Assembly: GCF_002890895.1 (NCBI RefSeq)
Contig: NZ_POUL01000001.1
Span: forward strand, 434,001-498,000
DNA length: 64,000 nucleotides
Source: Stutzerimonas stutzeri
GTDB lineage: Bacteria > Pseudomonadota > Gammaproteobacteria > Pseudomonadales > Pseudomonadaceae
Direction of reading: 5' to 3'
The notes under the pieces were generated by a model that did no database searches, was not told the DNA's origin, and saw only the letters and a list, made by a program, of their open reading frames with translations. Positions 27,895 to 37,432 of this stretch are shown here, in pieces (the stretch's first letter is position 1; each line of letters starts with the position of its first letter). The translations under genes and the position numbers were made by a program.

Positions 27895-28548
27895 ATGACC
27901 GACAGCTCACCCGCACCGTCCGGCCCAGGCCGTCCAAAGGACCCCGCCAAGCGCGAGGCAATCCTCGCGGCTGCCCAAACCCTGTTTCTCGGCAATGGCT
28001 ATGAAGGCAGCAGCATGGACGCCATCGCCGCCGAAGCCGGCGTGTCGAAGCTCACGCTGTACAGCCACTTCAAGGACAAGGAGGCGCTATTCGGCGCAGC
28101 GGTAAAGGCAACCTGCGAAACGCGTCTGCCGCGCCGGCTGTTCGTGCTGGAGGATGGGCGTGAATTCCACTCGGTCCTGCTAAATATTGCCCAGGCTTTT
28201 CACGAGCTGGTCATCAGCCCCGAATCCATCGGTCTGCACCGGCTGATGGTGGCAATGGCGGCGCAGAACCCAACGTTGTCGCGGATGTTCTTCGATGCAG
28301 GCCCACAGAAGCTGCTGCTGGATCTGGAGCAGTTGCTAGACCAGGCGCACCGCCGCCAGTTGCTGGATGTGCCCGAGCCGATGCGCGCCGCGGAACATTT
28401 TTGTTCGTTGATCAAAGGCGCCGCACACTTTCGTCTGCTGATCGGCTATGCCGAGCGACTGGACGCCGAAGACGGCAAGCGGCATGTCGAGGATTGCGTT
28501 GGCCTGTTCATGCGCGCTTATGCGGACCAGCCCCGTACGGTCGACTGA
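27895..28548 (+). CDS. TetR/AcrR family regulator of the RND pump
   Basis: A 217-residue repressor. The helix-turn-helix lies around residues 25-65 (SMDAIAAEAGVSKLTLYSHF) after a Pro/Gly-rich leader with PGRPKDPAKREAIL, a common start in the AcrR/MexL-like group. The C-terminal domain has AHFRLLIGY. An in-frame GTG at 27823 exists, but it would place the operator dyad inside the gene; the ATG at 27895 fits homologue starts. There is no clear Shine-Dalgarno, so the message may have a very short leader. Control of the divergent pump operon is inferred from layout and the dyad. Confidence 0.9.
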   Translation: MTDSSPAPSGPGRPKDPAKREAILAAAQTLFLGNGYEGSSMDAIAAEAGVSKLTLYSHFKDKEALFGAAVKATCETRLPRRLFVLEDGREFHSVLLNIAQAFHELVISPESIGLHRLMVAMAAQNPTLSRMFFDAGPQKLLLDLEQLLDQAHRRQLLDVPEPMRAAEHFCSLIKGAAHFRLLIGYAERLDAEDGKRHVEDCVGLFMRAYADQPRTVD

Positions 28549-28599
28549 AGCAGCAGCCTGTGTCCCGCAGCGGAAAACAAGCCCTGCTTCTCAGGAACA

Positions 28600-28624
28600 G
28601 CCGGCCGCGGCGGCGGCGGCCGGC
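28600..28624. terminator. GC-rich inverted repeat between convergent genes
   Basis: GCCGGCCGC (28600-28608) pairs with GCGGCCGGC (28616-28624) over a 7-nt loop, between the convergent tetR and ammonium transporter genes. It has no T-run on either strand, so it is a weak terminator candidate at most. Confidence 0.3.
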
Positions 28625-28634
28625 ATGGTTGCCC

Positions 28635-29843
28635 TTAATCGTGGCTCAGGGCACCGATCCGGTGAATGGACAAGTCCGCACCATTGAACTCATCTTCCTG
28701 ACTCAGGCGAATACCGACCGCTGCCTTGAGCACGCCATAGACGAGAAAGCCGCCAACGAGCGCAACCAGCACGCCGAGGCCTGTGCCGATCACCTGGCTG
28801 ATGATGCTGATGCCGCCCAGCCCACCCAACGTGTGCTGACCAAAGATTCCACAAGCCAGCCCGCCCCAGACGCCGCAGAGGCCGTGTAATGGCCAGACAC
28901 CGAGCACATCGTCGATCTTCCATTTGGCCTGCGCCGCAGTGAATGCCCAGACAAACAGGGCGCCAGCCACTATGCCCGTAGCCAGCGCACCGATTGGGTG
29001 CATTAGATCTGATCCTGCACAGACTGCTACCAGCCCAGCCAAGGGCCCGTTATGCAGGAAGCCCGGGTCGTTACGGCCGACCGCCCATGCCGCCGCAGTT
29101 CCTCCAACCATCGCCATCAGCGAATTGATCGCCACCAGCCCGCTGACGCCCTCAAGGGTCTGGGCGCTCATCACGTTGAACCCGAACCAGCCGACGATGA
29201 GAATCCACGATCCCAGCGCAAGAAATGGAATGTTCGAGGGCGCGAAGGCCACCAAACGGCCGTCACGGTATCGACCATTACGGCGGCCAAGCAGAATCAC
29301 TGCGCCGAACGCCAGCCAGCCACCCATACCGTGCACCACTACCGAACCGGCGAAATCGTGGAACGGCGCACCGAACTGCGCTTCCAGCCAAGCCTGAACG
29401 CCAAAGTTGCCGTTCCACATCATCCCTTCAAAAAACGGATAGATGAACGCAACGATCAACAAGGTGGCGCAGAGCTGTGGGCCGAATTTGGCGCGCTCGG
29501 CGATGCCGCCGGAGATGATCGCGGGTATTGCAGCGGCGAATGTCAGCAGGAAGAAGAACTTGACCAATGAATAGCCGTTCTCGGCGATCAGCTGGTCGGC
29601 CGGCTGCAGAAAGGTCACGCCATACGCAACCCAGTAGCCGATGAAGAAATACGCCAATGTCGAGACGGCAAAATCGGCGATGATTTTCGACAGCGCATTG
29701 ACCTGATTTTTAAGGCGTACGGTGCCGACCTCCAGAAAGGCAAAACCGGCATGCATTGCCAGGACCATCACCGCGCCCATCAGGATGAACAGGGTGTTGG
29801 CACCGTGAATCAGCACTTCTACCGCACTGCTTGGGTTATCCAT
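28635..29843 (-). CDS. Ammonium transporter (Amt/MEP/Rh family)
   Basis: A 402-residue ammonium channel with about eleven membrane helices. The twin-histidine pore residues are visible in GSVVVHGMGGWLAFGAV and WPLHGLCGVWGGLACG, and the periplasmic gate region in YPFFEGMMWN. It has the short C-terminal cytoplasmic tail of Amt proteins. No glnK gene is adjacent, so this is not the glnK-amtB operon but a second, separate transporter. An AGGA site precedes the ATG. Residue-level motifs support transport of NH4+/NH3; physiological role is inferred. Confidence 0.93.
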   Translation of the reverse strand: MDNPSSAVEVLIHGANTLFILMGAVMVLAMHAGFAFLEVGTVRLKNQVNALSKIIADFAVSTLAYFFIGYWVAYGVTFLQPADQLIAENGYSLVKFFFLLTFAAAIPAIISGGIAERAKFGPQLCATLLIVAFIYPFFEGMMWNGNFGVQAWLEAQFGAPFHDFAGSVVVHGMGGWLAFGAVILLGRRNGRYRDGRLVAFAPSNIPFLALGSWILIVGWFGFNVMSAQTLEGVSGLVAINSLMAMVGGTAAAWAVGRNDPGFLHNGPLAGLVAVCAGSDLMHPIGALATGIVAGALFVWAFTAAQAKWKIDDVLGVWPLHGLCGVWGGLACGIFGQHTLGGLGGISIISQVIGTGLGVLVALVGGFLVYGVLKAAVGIRLSQEDEFNGADLSIHRIGALSHD

Positions 29844-30188
29844 CTACTAGGTCCTATGGTAAGCGCACCAAAACAGCAAACCGCCCCCATTGCACGCACC
29901 AACATGCACCACGGGTAAGCGGAGGTTTGCTATGAACTGTTGCGGCGGACTTGCAAGATTTTCATCCCCGACAAACCAAAGCGTTGATTTTCAAACACTT
30001 AGGCTCAATCCCGCCTGGCTCAGCGGCAGATCGTTGCGCCATTTAGGGGCCACGCTCCAAACGCACGCACCAGACAAATGCAAGTGGTGTACCAACGAAA
30101 CGGCGGCGCGAGCGATTTTGGCGCAGCGGATGTCAGCAAGAGCTGGCGAGCCAGGCGAGGACGACTGGCTGGACGACAGCCATCGAGG
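29844..30188. other. Intergenic region without a supported gene
   Basis: This 345-bp stretch lies upstream of the ammonium transporter and downstream of dgt. A 113-codon frame crosses it, but its composition (many Cys, Arg, Ser) and its run into the dgt 3' end argue against coding. I see no convincing promoter or hairpin; the region presumably holds the amt promoter. Confidence 0.5.
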
Positions 30189-31685
30189 TTACAAAGCAGA
30201 GAGCGTGCGGTATTCGTCCTGCGCCAGCTGATCGGTCAGACCGCTGACGAAGTCCTGAAGCATGCGGCAGCGGTAGTAGAACTCCCACAACGCCTGGTCT
30301 TCACTTCCCTCAGGATGCGCTTTCAGCGACTCGTGATAGGCCTTGATCAGCTGACTGGGCAGGCGCCGGGCAAGCATTTGCAGGTGCGGCTCGCTACGGC
30401 AACCGCCTTCCGTCAATGCCCGGAAGGTCTCCGGAGCGACGGCCAGCAGCGGCGCGTAGGCGTCCAGCAGCCCCTGGAGAATTCGGTAGCCCTGCAACTG
30501 CAAGGTTTCAACTTCGCGGTGACAGAACACGTGGTCCATCGCGACATCCTTGAAGGTCTGCACAATGGCGTTTGGCAGACTTGCGTCTTCCAGCAGCGCG
30601 CGGTCCAGCGTGCCGTCGTAGACCGCCTCGATATGCTCGATAAATTGCTGCGCGGCGTGCTGCACCAGCGGGTGGACCATATTCACCCGCAGCCAGACGA
30701 AGAATTCGCCAACCTTGTTGATCGTCTCTTTGGCAGCACGCGCCTGGGCGTACTCGACCATGCTGCGAAAGCTGCGGCCGGTATTCGCGATCGGCTCGTC
30801 GGGCGAGCCGTGCTCGGTGAACTTGTCGATCAGCAGCTGTGACAACTGCTCAATGGAGAAGATGCCCTTCTCCACCGAGTCTTCGATATCGGCAAGGCAA
30901 TAGGCGATATCATCGGCCGCCTCCATGATGTAGGCCACCGGGTGACGCGTGCCAGGTTGTAGCCCCAACGCGGCCTGCAGATCGTCGACAAAAAATTCCT
31001 CTGAAAGGTAGAAGCCTGGCTTCTTCAACAGATAGGCGCCGGGTGATCCCTTGGCCGGCTTGGGCGCATAAGCGGCGCGCACGTATTTCAGCAGCCCCGC
31101 CGTCTGTGTGTAGGTCAGGTTAAGCCGTAGCAGGCTAACGACTAAGCGAATCGCCTGAGCGTTGCCTTCGAACTGTTCGAGGTCGAGCAGCATACGACTG
31201 CGCAATTCGCTATTGCCTTCACCGTTGGGGATAGCGGCGTCGAACAGCGTGTTCAGGTTCCGCTTGAACCACTCGCCAATGGCAAACTCGCCAAAGTGCC
31301 CAAACGGTGGGTTGCCGATGTCGTGCATCAAGCACGTCATTTCAACGAGGCTTTCCAGCGCACCTTCCAACCCATCCAGGCCGTATTGCGTCGCCCGCTC
31401 ACCGAGCTGTTTGTACAGGGTGCGCACAATGAAGCGACCCGTCTGCTGGACTTCGAGTGAGTGGGTCAAGCGGCTGCGCACCGCTGCGTTGCGCTCCAGC
31501 GGGAAGACCTGAGTCTTCTGTTGTAAACGCCGCACAGCGGCGGAGTTGATGATGCGACCGCGGTCGCTCTCAAGCTGGTCGATGACCAATGACAGATCAC
31601 CTTCGGAGGCTTTGAGACCCGGCTCGACGCGCCCATAAGGCCGCTGACGGGAAATCTTGTCCTTGAAATTCACAGACCGCGGCAT
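30189..31685 (-). CDS. dgt: Deoxyguanosinetriphosphate triphosphohydrolase
   Basis: Dgt is an HD-domain phosphohydrolase releasing tripolyphosphate from dGTP, thereby shaping dNTP pools. The 498-residue protein is of the E. coli-like long type. The metal site HD lies in CLMHDIGNPPFGHFGEFA, preceded by the R-x-x-H pair region RSRLTHSLEVQQTGR. The expected downstream Asp is in AYIMEAADDIAYCLADIEDS. The order dgt and divergent small hypothetical gene resembles P. aeruginosa PA1124-PA1123, from memory. No strong ribosome site is seen. Confidence 0.94.
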   Translation of the reverse strand: MPRSVNFKDKISRQRPYGRVEPGLKASEGDLSLVIDQLESDRGRIINSAAVRRLQQKTQVFPLERNAAVRSRLTHSLEVQQTGRFIVRTLYKQLGERATQYGLDGLEGALESLVEMTCLMHDIGNPPFGHFGEFAIGEWFKRNLNTLFDAAIPNGEGNSELRSRMLLDLEQFEGNAQAIRLVVSLLRLNLTYTQTAGLLKYVRAAYAPKPAKGSPGAYLLKKPGFYLSEEFFVDDLQAALGLQPGTRHPVAYIMEAADDIAYCLADIEDSVEKGIFSIEQLSQLLIDKFTEHGSPDEPIANTGRSFRSMVEYAQARAAKETINKVGEFFVWLRVNMVHPLVQHAAQQFIEHIEAVYDGTLDRALLEDASLPNAIVQTFKDVAMDHVFCHREVETLQLQGYRILQGLLDAYAPLLAVAPETFRALTEGGCRSEPHLQMLARRLPSQLIKAYHESLKAHPEGSEDQALWEFYYRCRMLQDFVSGLTDQLAQDEYRTLSAL

Positions 31686-31804
31686 GGTTCGAGCTCGTTA
31701 AACGACGGAGTCGCGAGCCTAGCGCGGCACAGCGGCTTTACCAAGCGATCAGGCGCCAACTGCGCTTGTCGTTTAGAATCGCGCGCTCAGCTTGAGGAGT
31801 AGAC

Positions 31805-31993
31805 ATGGGCCGGTCGGAGTTTCATCAGCAACACGCCGAACGAGCGACCGCCGAAGCGCGACGGCTACTTGAACAACGGCAAGCCTTGGGCGCACGCTGG
31901 CTGGGCTGGGTCGCCACCGAGCTTTATCAGCTCAAGCCGCCAGAGTTCGCCGCCATGGTGCGCCGCGAGCTGGCCCGTCTCAATGAAGGCTGA
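31805..31993 (+). CDS. Conserved small hypothetical protein, 62 residues
   Basis: A short, highly helical protein rich in Ala, Arg, Glu and Leu (MGRSEFHQQHAERATAEARR...). A strong GAGGAG site 6 bp before the ATG supports translation. There is no signal peptide or membrane segment. A small gene occupies the same place divergent to dgt in other Pseudomonas genomes as I recall, which supports it being real. It is 41 bp ahead of the MOSC gene and probably co-transcribed with it. Function unknown. Confidence 0.75.
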   Translation: MGRSEFHQQHAERATAEARRLLEQRQALGARWLGWVATELYQLKPPEFAAMVRRELARLNEG

Positions 31994-32034
31994 AGCCAGC
32001 CCCATAGCTCACCTATCCAGATCAGGGCGCCCTC

Positions 32035-32712
32035 ATGCAATGGCCGGTTGAAGGTCCCTTCCTACGCGACCAGCTGCTGCGACTGCCGGGTACAGAGAAG
32101 CCTTCAGCCATCGACAAGCAGCTGGCGATGGGCGAGGTCTGGCTCAATCTCAACGGGCTACAGGGCGACCGTGTCGCCGATTACCGTTTCCATGGCGGGC
32201 CGGATCGCAGCCTATGCCACTATCCGGCCGAGCACTACTCTCACTGGCGCAAGCTTTATCCGCAGCTGTCGGCCATTGGTCCCGCCGCGTTTGGCGAAAA
32301 TCTCTCGACGCTGGGCCTGGATGAACGACAGGTATGTATCGGGGATCGCTTTCGCTGGGGCGATGCCGTGATCGAAGTCAGCCAGCCCCGCTCGCCTTGT
32401 AGCAACCTGGACCGGCGACACAGCGTCCGTGGCCTCGCTCGCCATATGGCCAAAAGTGGCCGAACCGGATGGCTGTACCGAACCCTTGAACCCGGGGCCA
32501 TCGAACTCGGCGCGGACCTGCACTTGATAGAGCGGCCGTGGCCGACCGCCAGCGTGCTTCGCGTCTGGCGCGGCTTCGTCAATGACGACGTCAACGACAT
32601 CGAACTCGCCTGGCTGGCCAATCTGTCACCGCTGGCAAGTGAATACCGCACGCGCTTTCGTCAACGGCTGGACAGCAGGCGACGGCAACAGGATCAGGCG
32701 GCGTTGTTCTGA
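32035..32712 (+). CDS. MOSC domain protein (YiiM-like)
   Basis: A 225-residue molybdenum-cofactor sulfurase C-terminal (MOSC) domain protein like E. coli YiiM, which reduces N-hydroxylated compounds such as 6-hydroxylaminopurine. The domain is seen in LNGLQGDRVADYRFHGGPDR, FGENLSTLGLDE and the cysteine region QPRSPCSNLDRRHS, whose Cys is the expected molybdenum ligand. AGGG sits 8 bp before the ATG. It follows the small hypothetical gene with a 41-bp gap. Confidence 0.9.
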   Translation: MQWPVEGPFLRDQLLRLPGTEKPSAIDKQLAMGEVWLNLNGLQGDRVADYRFHGGPDRSLCHYPAEHYSHWRKLYPQLSAIGPAAFGENLSTLGLDERQVCIGDRFRWGDAVIEVSQPRSPCSNLDRRHSVRGLARHMAKSGRTGWLYRTLEPGAIELGADLHLIERPWPTASVLRVWRGFVNDDVNDIELAWLANLSPLASEYRTRFRQRLDSRRRQQDQAALF

Positions 32713-32858
32713 CAAGGGCAAGCGGCGTCATGCCGCTGTTCAGACGCAACGCCGACCACGACAATACGCGTCAATCAAAGCGACCTCATAAGAAGGTCGC
32801 CAGCAGCATCGAACGCCTGCCCTGCGTGTAAACCACCCGAATCGATACCGAGGTTTAC

Positions 32859-33179
32859 ATGAGCATTACATCCGTCGACATCTGCCGGGCCGCCGACTGC
32901 CTGCAAGGTTTTGTGGGTTTCAACGGCAAAACCGGCCAGCACATCGTTCGGTTTAGCGAAGACTCGTTCGGCATGGATGTCGCCGACAGCAGCATCACAC
33001 CGGCGAGCGAATTTGTCTGGCAAACCATCGATAACCAGCTGATGACGCTCAAACGTGAGCTGATTCAGCTGCTCCTCGACCAGAACATCAATGACCGGCT
33101 AGCCATCACCGAGCCGTTACTTGCCTACATGCGCCGAAATGATTTGCCTGAGATCCAGGCACAGCGTGTCAGACAATGA
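32859..33179 (+). CDS. Hypothetical protein, 106 residues
   Basis: A soluble protein beginning MSITSVDICRAADCLQGFVG. A compact N-terminal half (FNGKTGQHIVRFSEDSFGMD) is followed by a helical C-terminal half (DNQLMTLKRELIQLLLDQN). GAGG precedes the ATG by 5 bp. There are no catalytic motifs I recognise, no signal peptide and no membrane segment. It lies between the MOSC gene and the chemoreceptor, but the receptor has its own promoter, so a functional link is not implied. Confidence 0.7.
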   Translation: MSITSVDICRAADCLQGFVGFNGKTGQHIVRFSEDSFGMDVADSSITPASEFVWQTIDNQLMTLKRELIQLLLDQNINDRLAITEPLLAYMRRNDLPEIQAQRVRQ

Positions 33180-33224
33180 CAAGCGCCCGTTGACTATAAA
33201 TCAGCCAGTCATCAGACAACATCC

Positions 33225-33251
33225 TCAAGTTATAGCGGTTCAAGCCGATGT
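33225..33251 (+). promoter_or_regulatory. Sigma-28 (FliA)-type promoter of the chemoreceptor
   Basis: TCAAGTTA (33225-33232), an 11-bp spacer and GCCGATGT (33244-33251) match the flagellar sigma factor consensus (TCAAGTTT-N11/12-GCCGATA) with one or two changes in each box. It is 46 bp upstream of the methyl-accepting chemotaxis protein start, the right place for such a promoter. Confidence 0.72.
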
Positions 33252-33297
33252 CGTTGTACGACCACTACCATCGGCTCTGCCAGCTTGAGGAACAACA

Positions 33298-35220
33298 ATG
33301 AAAAATCTCAAAGTCAGCTACAAGCTGACGCTTGGCTTCGCTGCGGTACTGCTGCTCACCGTCTGCGTGGCCGCTATCGGCGTGCTCAGCATGGATGCTC
33401 TGATCTCACGGAGCGATAAAGCGCAGACCGCAGAAAACCTACTCAACGAAGCCAACCAAATCCGCTATGCACAGGTGCGCTTCGAAGAGCGCGGCGATGA
33501 GAAATACGTTGCCCAGGTAACCGATGCGGTAGCGAACACTGCTCGACTGGTCGAACAGAAAAAAGCCAGCTTCTCGGAACCGCAGGACCGGGAGTTGCTG
33601 CAAACCATCGCCAATCAGGCGCGAGAGTACCAGGCCGCATTCGAAAAGCTCGTCGCAATGCATGCACTGAAAAAGCAGACACGCGCCAACTGGGTTGAAG
33701 CAGGCAATACCACTGACAAGCTGATAGCCAACCTGGAGCAGCGCTGGAACGGCGTTCAAGGCAACCCGGTCTTACACCCGACCGGAGACATTGCCAATAT
33801 CGCGCTGATGACGACTGAGCTCTCCAAGCAGAATCGACTGCTGCGCTTCACCGTCCGCGGATATCTGATGGAAGAATCCGAAGCCGCCCTGAACACCCTG
33901 AACCAGCAGTTCGAAGCGTTGAACGCAGCCATTGCACCGCTGGAGCAAGAGCTGATCGGTCCCCAAGCTGAAAACCTGAAAACCCTCAAGGCCAGCGCGA
34001 CCGAGTACGTCGACCTCGTGAAGAAACTGCCGCCCATCGTTGCCAGTCAGCAACAGACGCGCCAGGACATGGAGGCCATTTTCGCGAAACTCTACGAGGA
34101 GGCCAGGGGCATCATCTCCAGCCAGACCCAGAAGCGTGCCGATGATGCTCAAACCAAGAAAATTCAGGTCATCGGTATTACCTTGGCGGCGATCCTCCTG
34201 GGCGCTCTGATCGGCTGGCTAATCGTCCGCCAGATAACGCAGCCCCTCAACCAGGCAGTGCAGATAGCCGAGCGCATCGGTGCTGGGGACATGACCGGTC
34301 AGCCTCCCGAGCCACGCCATGACGAGTTCGGCCAACTGCTCCAGGCGCTGGGCAAGACGCGCGGCAACCTGCAGGCGCTGATCGGAAGTATCGGTGGTAT
34401 CACTGCACAGCTGGCCAGCGCCTCCGATGAGCTTTCCGCGGTGACCGAGCAGACCAGCGCTGGTGTCAGCAGCCAGCGTCAGGAAACCGATCAGGTCGCG
34501 ACGGCCATGCATGAGATGACCGCGACGGTGCAAGAAGTCGCACGCAATGCCGAAGAGGCGTCGAGCGCCGCCCAGCGCGCCGATCAGCAGGCCGTTAAAG
34601 GCAACACGGTTGTCCAGCGCGCCCTGTCGCAGATTGACCGACTCTCGAATGAGGTCACGCTGTCGGCCGAGGCCATGACCCAGCTGAATAAGGAAACCGA
34701 CGGCATCAGCACGGTGCTGACCGTCATCAATGGCATTGCCGAGCAAACCAACCTGCTTGCCCTTAACGCTGCCATTGAGGCCGCACGGGCGGGTGAAGCT
34801 GGGCGCGGGTTCGCGGTGGTAGCCGATGAGGTGCGCGGCTTGGCCCAGCGCACACAGCAGTCCACTGCGCAAATTGAAGCCCTGATCGCTACCCTGCAGA
34901 AAGGCGCCCGCACCGCATCTGGAATGATGGACAGCAGCAGCACTCTGGCCCGCGATACCGTCACCCTCGCAAGAGAAGTGGGCACCGAGCTGCAAGCCAT
35001 TACCGAAACCGTTTCAGTCATTCAAGCGATGAACCAGCAGATCGCCACGGCGGCTGAACAACAGAGCTCGGTTGCTGAGGAAATCAATCGCAGCGTGCTC
35101 AGCGTTCGCGACGTGGCTGACCAATCCGCTGAGGCGGCCCGGGAAACGGCTGCGTCCACCGCCCGGCTTGCGCAGTTAGGCGGCGAACTGCAGACGATGA
35201 TCGGGCGGTTCAAGGTATGA
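33298..35220 (+). CDS. Methyl-accepting chemotaxis protein with large periplasmic helical sensor
   Basis: A 640-residue transmembrane chemoreceptor. TM1 is near residues 10-32 and TM2 near 290-312. Between them is a sensor of about 255 residues that is almost wholly helical; its size fits the HBM (helical bimodular) class found in McpS/TlpQ-type receptors, but this is inference. A HAMP domain follows ([17 protein letters not shown]), then a cytoplasmic coiled coil with the conserved signalling tip [20 protein letters not shown] near 478-497. There is no C-terminal CheR-binding pentapeptide. GAGG precedes the ATG. Expression is probably under FliA, as the promoter at 33225-33251 suggests. Confidence 0.94.
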   Translation: MKNLKVSYKLTLGFAAVLLLTVCVAAIGVLSMDALISRSDKAQTAENLLNEANQIRYAQVRFEERGDEKYVAQVTDAVANTARLVEQKKASFSEPQDRELLQTIANQAREYQAAFEKLVAMHALKKQTRANWVEAGNTTDKLIANLEQRWNGVQGNPVLHPTGDIANIALMTTELSKQNRLLRFTVRGYLMEESEAALNTLNQQFEALNAAIAPLEQELIGPQAENLKTLKASATEYVDLVKKLPPIVASQQQTRQDMEAIFAKLYEEARGIISSQTQKRADDAQTKKIQVIGITLAAILLGALIGWLIVRQITQPLNQAVQIAERIGAGDMTGQPPEPRHDEFGQLLQALGKTRGNLQALIGSIGGITAQLASASDELSAVTEQTSAGVSSQRQETDQVATAMHEMTATVQEVARNAEEASSAAQRADQQAVKGNTVVQRALSQIDRLSNEVTLSAEAMTQLNKETDGISTVLTVINGIAEQTNLLALNAAIEAARAGEAGRGFAVVADEVRGLAQRTQQSTAQIEALIATLQKGARTASGMMDSSSTLARDTVTLAREVGTELQAITETVSVIQAMNQQIATAAEQQSSVAEEINRSVLSVRDVADQSAEAARETAASTARLAQLGGELQTMIGRFKV

Positions 35221-35387
35221 GATTCGGCCCCTCGCCACGGCAAAAACCGCCGCTATCCAATCCTGTCTGGCAGGCGTAGTCTCGGCTTCATTCATCTTTG
35301 ATCTTCACGCTCACGCCAAGGTGCACTGGCCCAGAGCAGACCCACGCAGGGATGCACAACCAAGCCGATCAATCGCGAGGCGACACC

Positions 35388-35519
35388 ATGAGCAAGGGTA
35401 TGGATACTAAGAAGAACGCAAAGAAGAAACCCCAGAAGACGGCGCAGGAGAAGCGCACGGCCAAGAGGGAAAAAGCTAACGGCATTACACCACTACTGGG
35501 CAGTCACGCCGCTCGGTAA
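35388..35519 (+). CDS. Small lysine-rich protein, 43 residues
   Basis: A very basic peptide (MSKGMDTKKNAKKKPQKTAQ then KRTAKREKANG), resembling small Lys/Ala-rich proteins found widely in Pseudomonas. GAGG lies 7 bp before the ATG, and a strong terminator follows 19 bp after the stop, so a monocistronic small mRNA is likely. Charge suggests nucleic-acid or ribosome association, but no function is known to me. Confidence 0.72.
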   Translation: MSKGMDTKKNAKKKPQKTAQEKRTAKREKANGITPLLGSHAAR

Positions 35520-35538
35520 CGCCATAGAGGTAGAAGCG

Positions 35539-35571
35539 CGCCCCGCACGGCATGCCGTCGCGGGGCGTTTT
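35539..35571 (+). terminator. Rho-independent terminator
   Basis: CGCCCCGC (35539-35546) pairs with GCGGGGCG (35560-35567) and is followed by TTTT. The loop itself contains a second perfect palindrome, ACGGCATGCCGT. It ends the small Lys-rich gene and sits just before the convergent eamA stop. Confidence 0.8.
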
Positions 35572-35575
35572 GCTG

Positions 35576-36472
35576 TCAGGCTGTCGAACTACCAAAGGCA
35601 GTGCGCACGCGGCTGACCAGCCAGCCCCCGCCTACATTGATCCCCAGCCCCAGCATGACCAGCAATGCACCGGCCGCCTGCAACAGCCCCAGGTGCTCAT
35701 CCAGCAGTACGGCAGCAGAGGTCAGGCCGACGACGGGCACCAAAAGTGAGAAAGGCGCAACGGTATTCGCCGGATAGCGGGACAGCAGTCTGCTCCAGAG
35801 CCCGTAACCAAGAATCGTCGCACCGAAGGCCAGGTAGATCAGCACCAGCGCCGAATCCATCCCGAACCCGCCCAGCGCGCCCTTGATCGCTTCCGGCCCC
35901 TCCAGCACCCAAGACAGGGCGAAGAACGGAATGGGGGGGATCAGACTGCCCCATACCACCAGCCCAACCAGATTCACCTTGCCCACCTTGCGGGTGACAA
36001 TATTGCCCATTGCCCACATCGAGGCTGCGCAGATGGTCAGCAGGAAACCGGCCAGTGTCATGCTGCGATCGCCTTGCATGCCAATCAGCAGTAAACCACC
36101 AGCGGCGATTACCAACCCGACCAGATTGCTTGCACGGAGCCGCTCGCCAAGAAACAGAACGGCAAAGAACAGCGTGAAAAATGCCTGCGACTGCAAAACC
36201 AGGGAGGCCAGGCCAGCAGGCATACCGACCTTCATCGCGGAGAAGAGAAAGGCGAACTGACCGAGCGATATGGTCCCGCCGTATGCCAGTAGCCAGCGCA
36301 GTGGCATCTGTGGCCGTTTGATAAACAGCACCGCCGGAAACGCAGCGAGCATGAAACGCAGTGCGCCTAGCAGCATCGGCGGGATGTCATCCAGGCCGAC
36401 CTTGATTACGACGAAGTTCATGCCCCAGACAACGATCACAACCAGGGCCAGCATCAGGTCCTTTGGCGACAT
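35576..36472 (-). CDS. eamA: O-acetylserine/cysteine exporter EamA-like DMT transporter
   Basis: A 298-residue drug/metabolite transporter with ten hydrophobic segments in two EamA repeats. It matches my recollection of E. coli EamA (YdeD, 299 aa) closely along its length, for example [44 protein letters not shown] and [17 protein letters not shown]. EamA exports O-acetylserine and cysteine-pathway metabolites. The frame extends 53 codons upstream, but conserved sequence begins at [12 protein letters not shown] and GGGAA is 8 bp before that ATG, so I start at 36472. It is divergent from the YebC-family gene. Confidence 0.88.
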   Translation of the reverse strand: MSPKDLMLALVVIVVWGMNFVVIKVGLDDIPPMLLGALRFMLAAFPAVLFIKRPQMPLRWLLAYGGTISLGQFAFLFSAMKVGMPAGLASLVLQSQAFFTLFFAVLFLGERLRASNLVGLVIAAGGLLLIGMQGDRSMTLAGFLLTICAASMWAMGNIVTRKVGKVNLVGLVVWGSLIPPIPFFALSWVLEGPEAIKGALGGFGMDSALVLIYLAFGATILGYGLWSRLLSRYPANTVAPFSLLVPVVGLTSAAVLLDEHLGLLQAAGALLVMLGLGINVGGGWLVSRVRTAFGSSTA

Positions 36473-36687
36473 GGAACAGTTCCCTAGACAAAAACGCATT
36501 AGAGCCGCGTCTGTCGATCGCGTACTCATACAGCAGCCAGGCAATTGGGCATTACAGTCGACAGGCAGAAGCGCCATACGTCCTTCCGCATCGCTGGAGT
36601 TGCGCGCGGCCCGTGCCTGCTGCCGCCGCAACGGCTAGAATCGCCGTCAGTCGATCTCCATCAACTTCACCAATCACGAGAACATTC

Positions 36688-37398
36688 ATGGGCGCACAGT
36701 GGAAAGCGAAACATAAGGAAGCGGCAGCCAACGCCAAGGGACGCACCTTCGGCAAACTGTCCAAGGAAATCATGATCGCGGCCCGCAGCGGCGCTGACCC
36801 GGACATGAATCCTCGCTTGCGCCTGGTAGTCGAGCAGGCCAAGAAGGCCTCGATGCCCCGTGAGACCCTGGAACGCGCTATCAAAAAAGGTGCGGGCTTG
36901 CTTGGAGAGAGCGTCAACTATGAGCGCACCACCTATGAAGGCTTCGCCCCGCATCAGGTCCCGGTGATCGTCGAATGCCTGACCGACAACGTTAACCGCA
37001 CTGTGGCCGAGATCCGCGTGCTGTTTCGCAAGGGCCAGCTCGGCGCCTCCGGCTCGGTCGCCTGGGATTTCGATCACTGCGGCATGATCGAAGCAGCGCC
37101 GGCTAGCGCCGATGCCGATGCCGATGCTGAACTGGCCGCCATCGAAGCGGGCGCCCAAGATTTCGAAGCCGCTGAAGACGGTGCCACACTGTTCATCAGC
37201 GATGCCACCGACATGGACGTGGTCTGCCGGGCCCTGCCGGAGCATGGCTTCACTGTCCAGTCGGCACAGCTCGGCTACCGTCCGAAGAATCCCGTCACGA
37301 CGCTGTCCGAGGCCGAACTGGAAGAAGTCGAAGCCTTTCTCAGCGCCATCGACGCCCATGATGATGTACAGAATGTCTATGTCGGCCTGGCCGGCTAA
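36688..37398 (+). CDS. YebC/PmpR (TACO1) family protein
   Basis: A 236-residue member of the YebC family, which includes DNA-binding regulators and factors that relieve ribosome stalling at proline stretches. It has the diagnostic N-terminus [20 protein letters not shown] and [20 protein letters not shown]. The lack of HSKW in the first residues and the GAQWK start place it in the YeeN-like branch rather than canonical YebC. The frame is open upstream, overlapping eamA's leader, but the ATG at 36688 matches homologues. The HNH gene begins 34 bp downstream on the same strand. Confidence 0.9.
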   Translation: MGAQWKAKHKEAAANAKGRTFGKLSKEIMIAARSGADPDMNPRLRLVVEQAKKASMPRETLERAIKKGAGLLGESVNYERTTYEGFAPHQVPVIVECLTDNVNRTVAEIRVLFRKGQLGASGSVAWDFDHCGMIEAAPASADADADAELAAIEAGAQDFEAAEDGATLFISDATDMDVVCRALPEHGFTVQSAQLGYRPKNPVTTLSEAELEEVEAFLSAIDAHDDVQNVYVGLAG

Positions 37399-37432
37399 CG
37401 AACACTGCAACCGTTGAGCTAGAGGCACAGCG

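Noticed and set aside
28600..28624. GC-rich repeat GCCGGCCGC...GCGGCCGGC considered as a REP element
   Set aside because: A single copy in the window without REP-type flanks; more simply a hairpin between convergent genes.
29890..30231. A 113-codon open frame between the ammonium transporter and dgt genes
   Set aside because: Odd composition, weak start and overlap with the 3' end of dgt on the other strand; no homology recognised.
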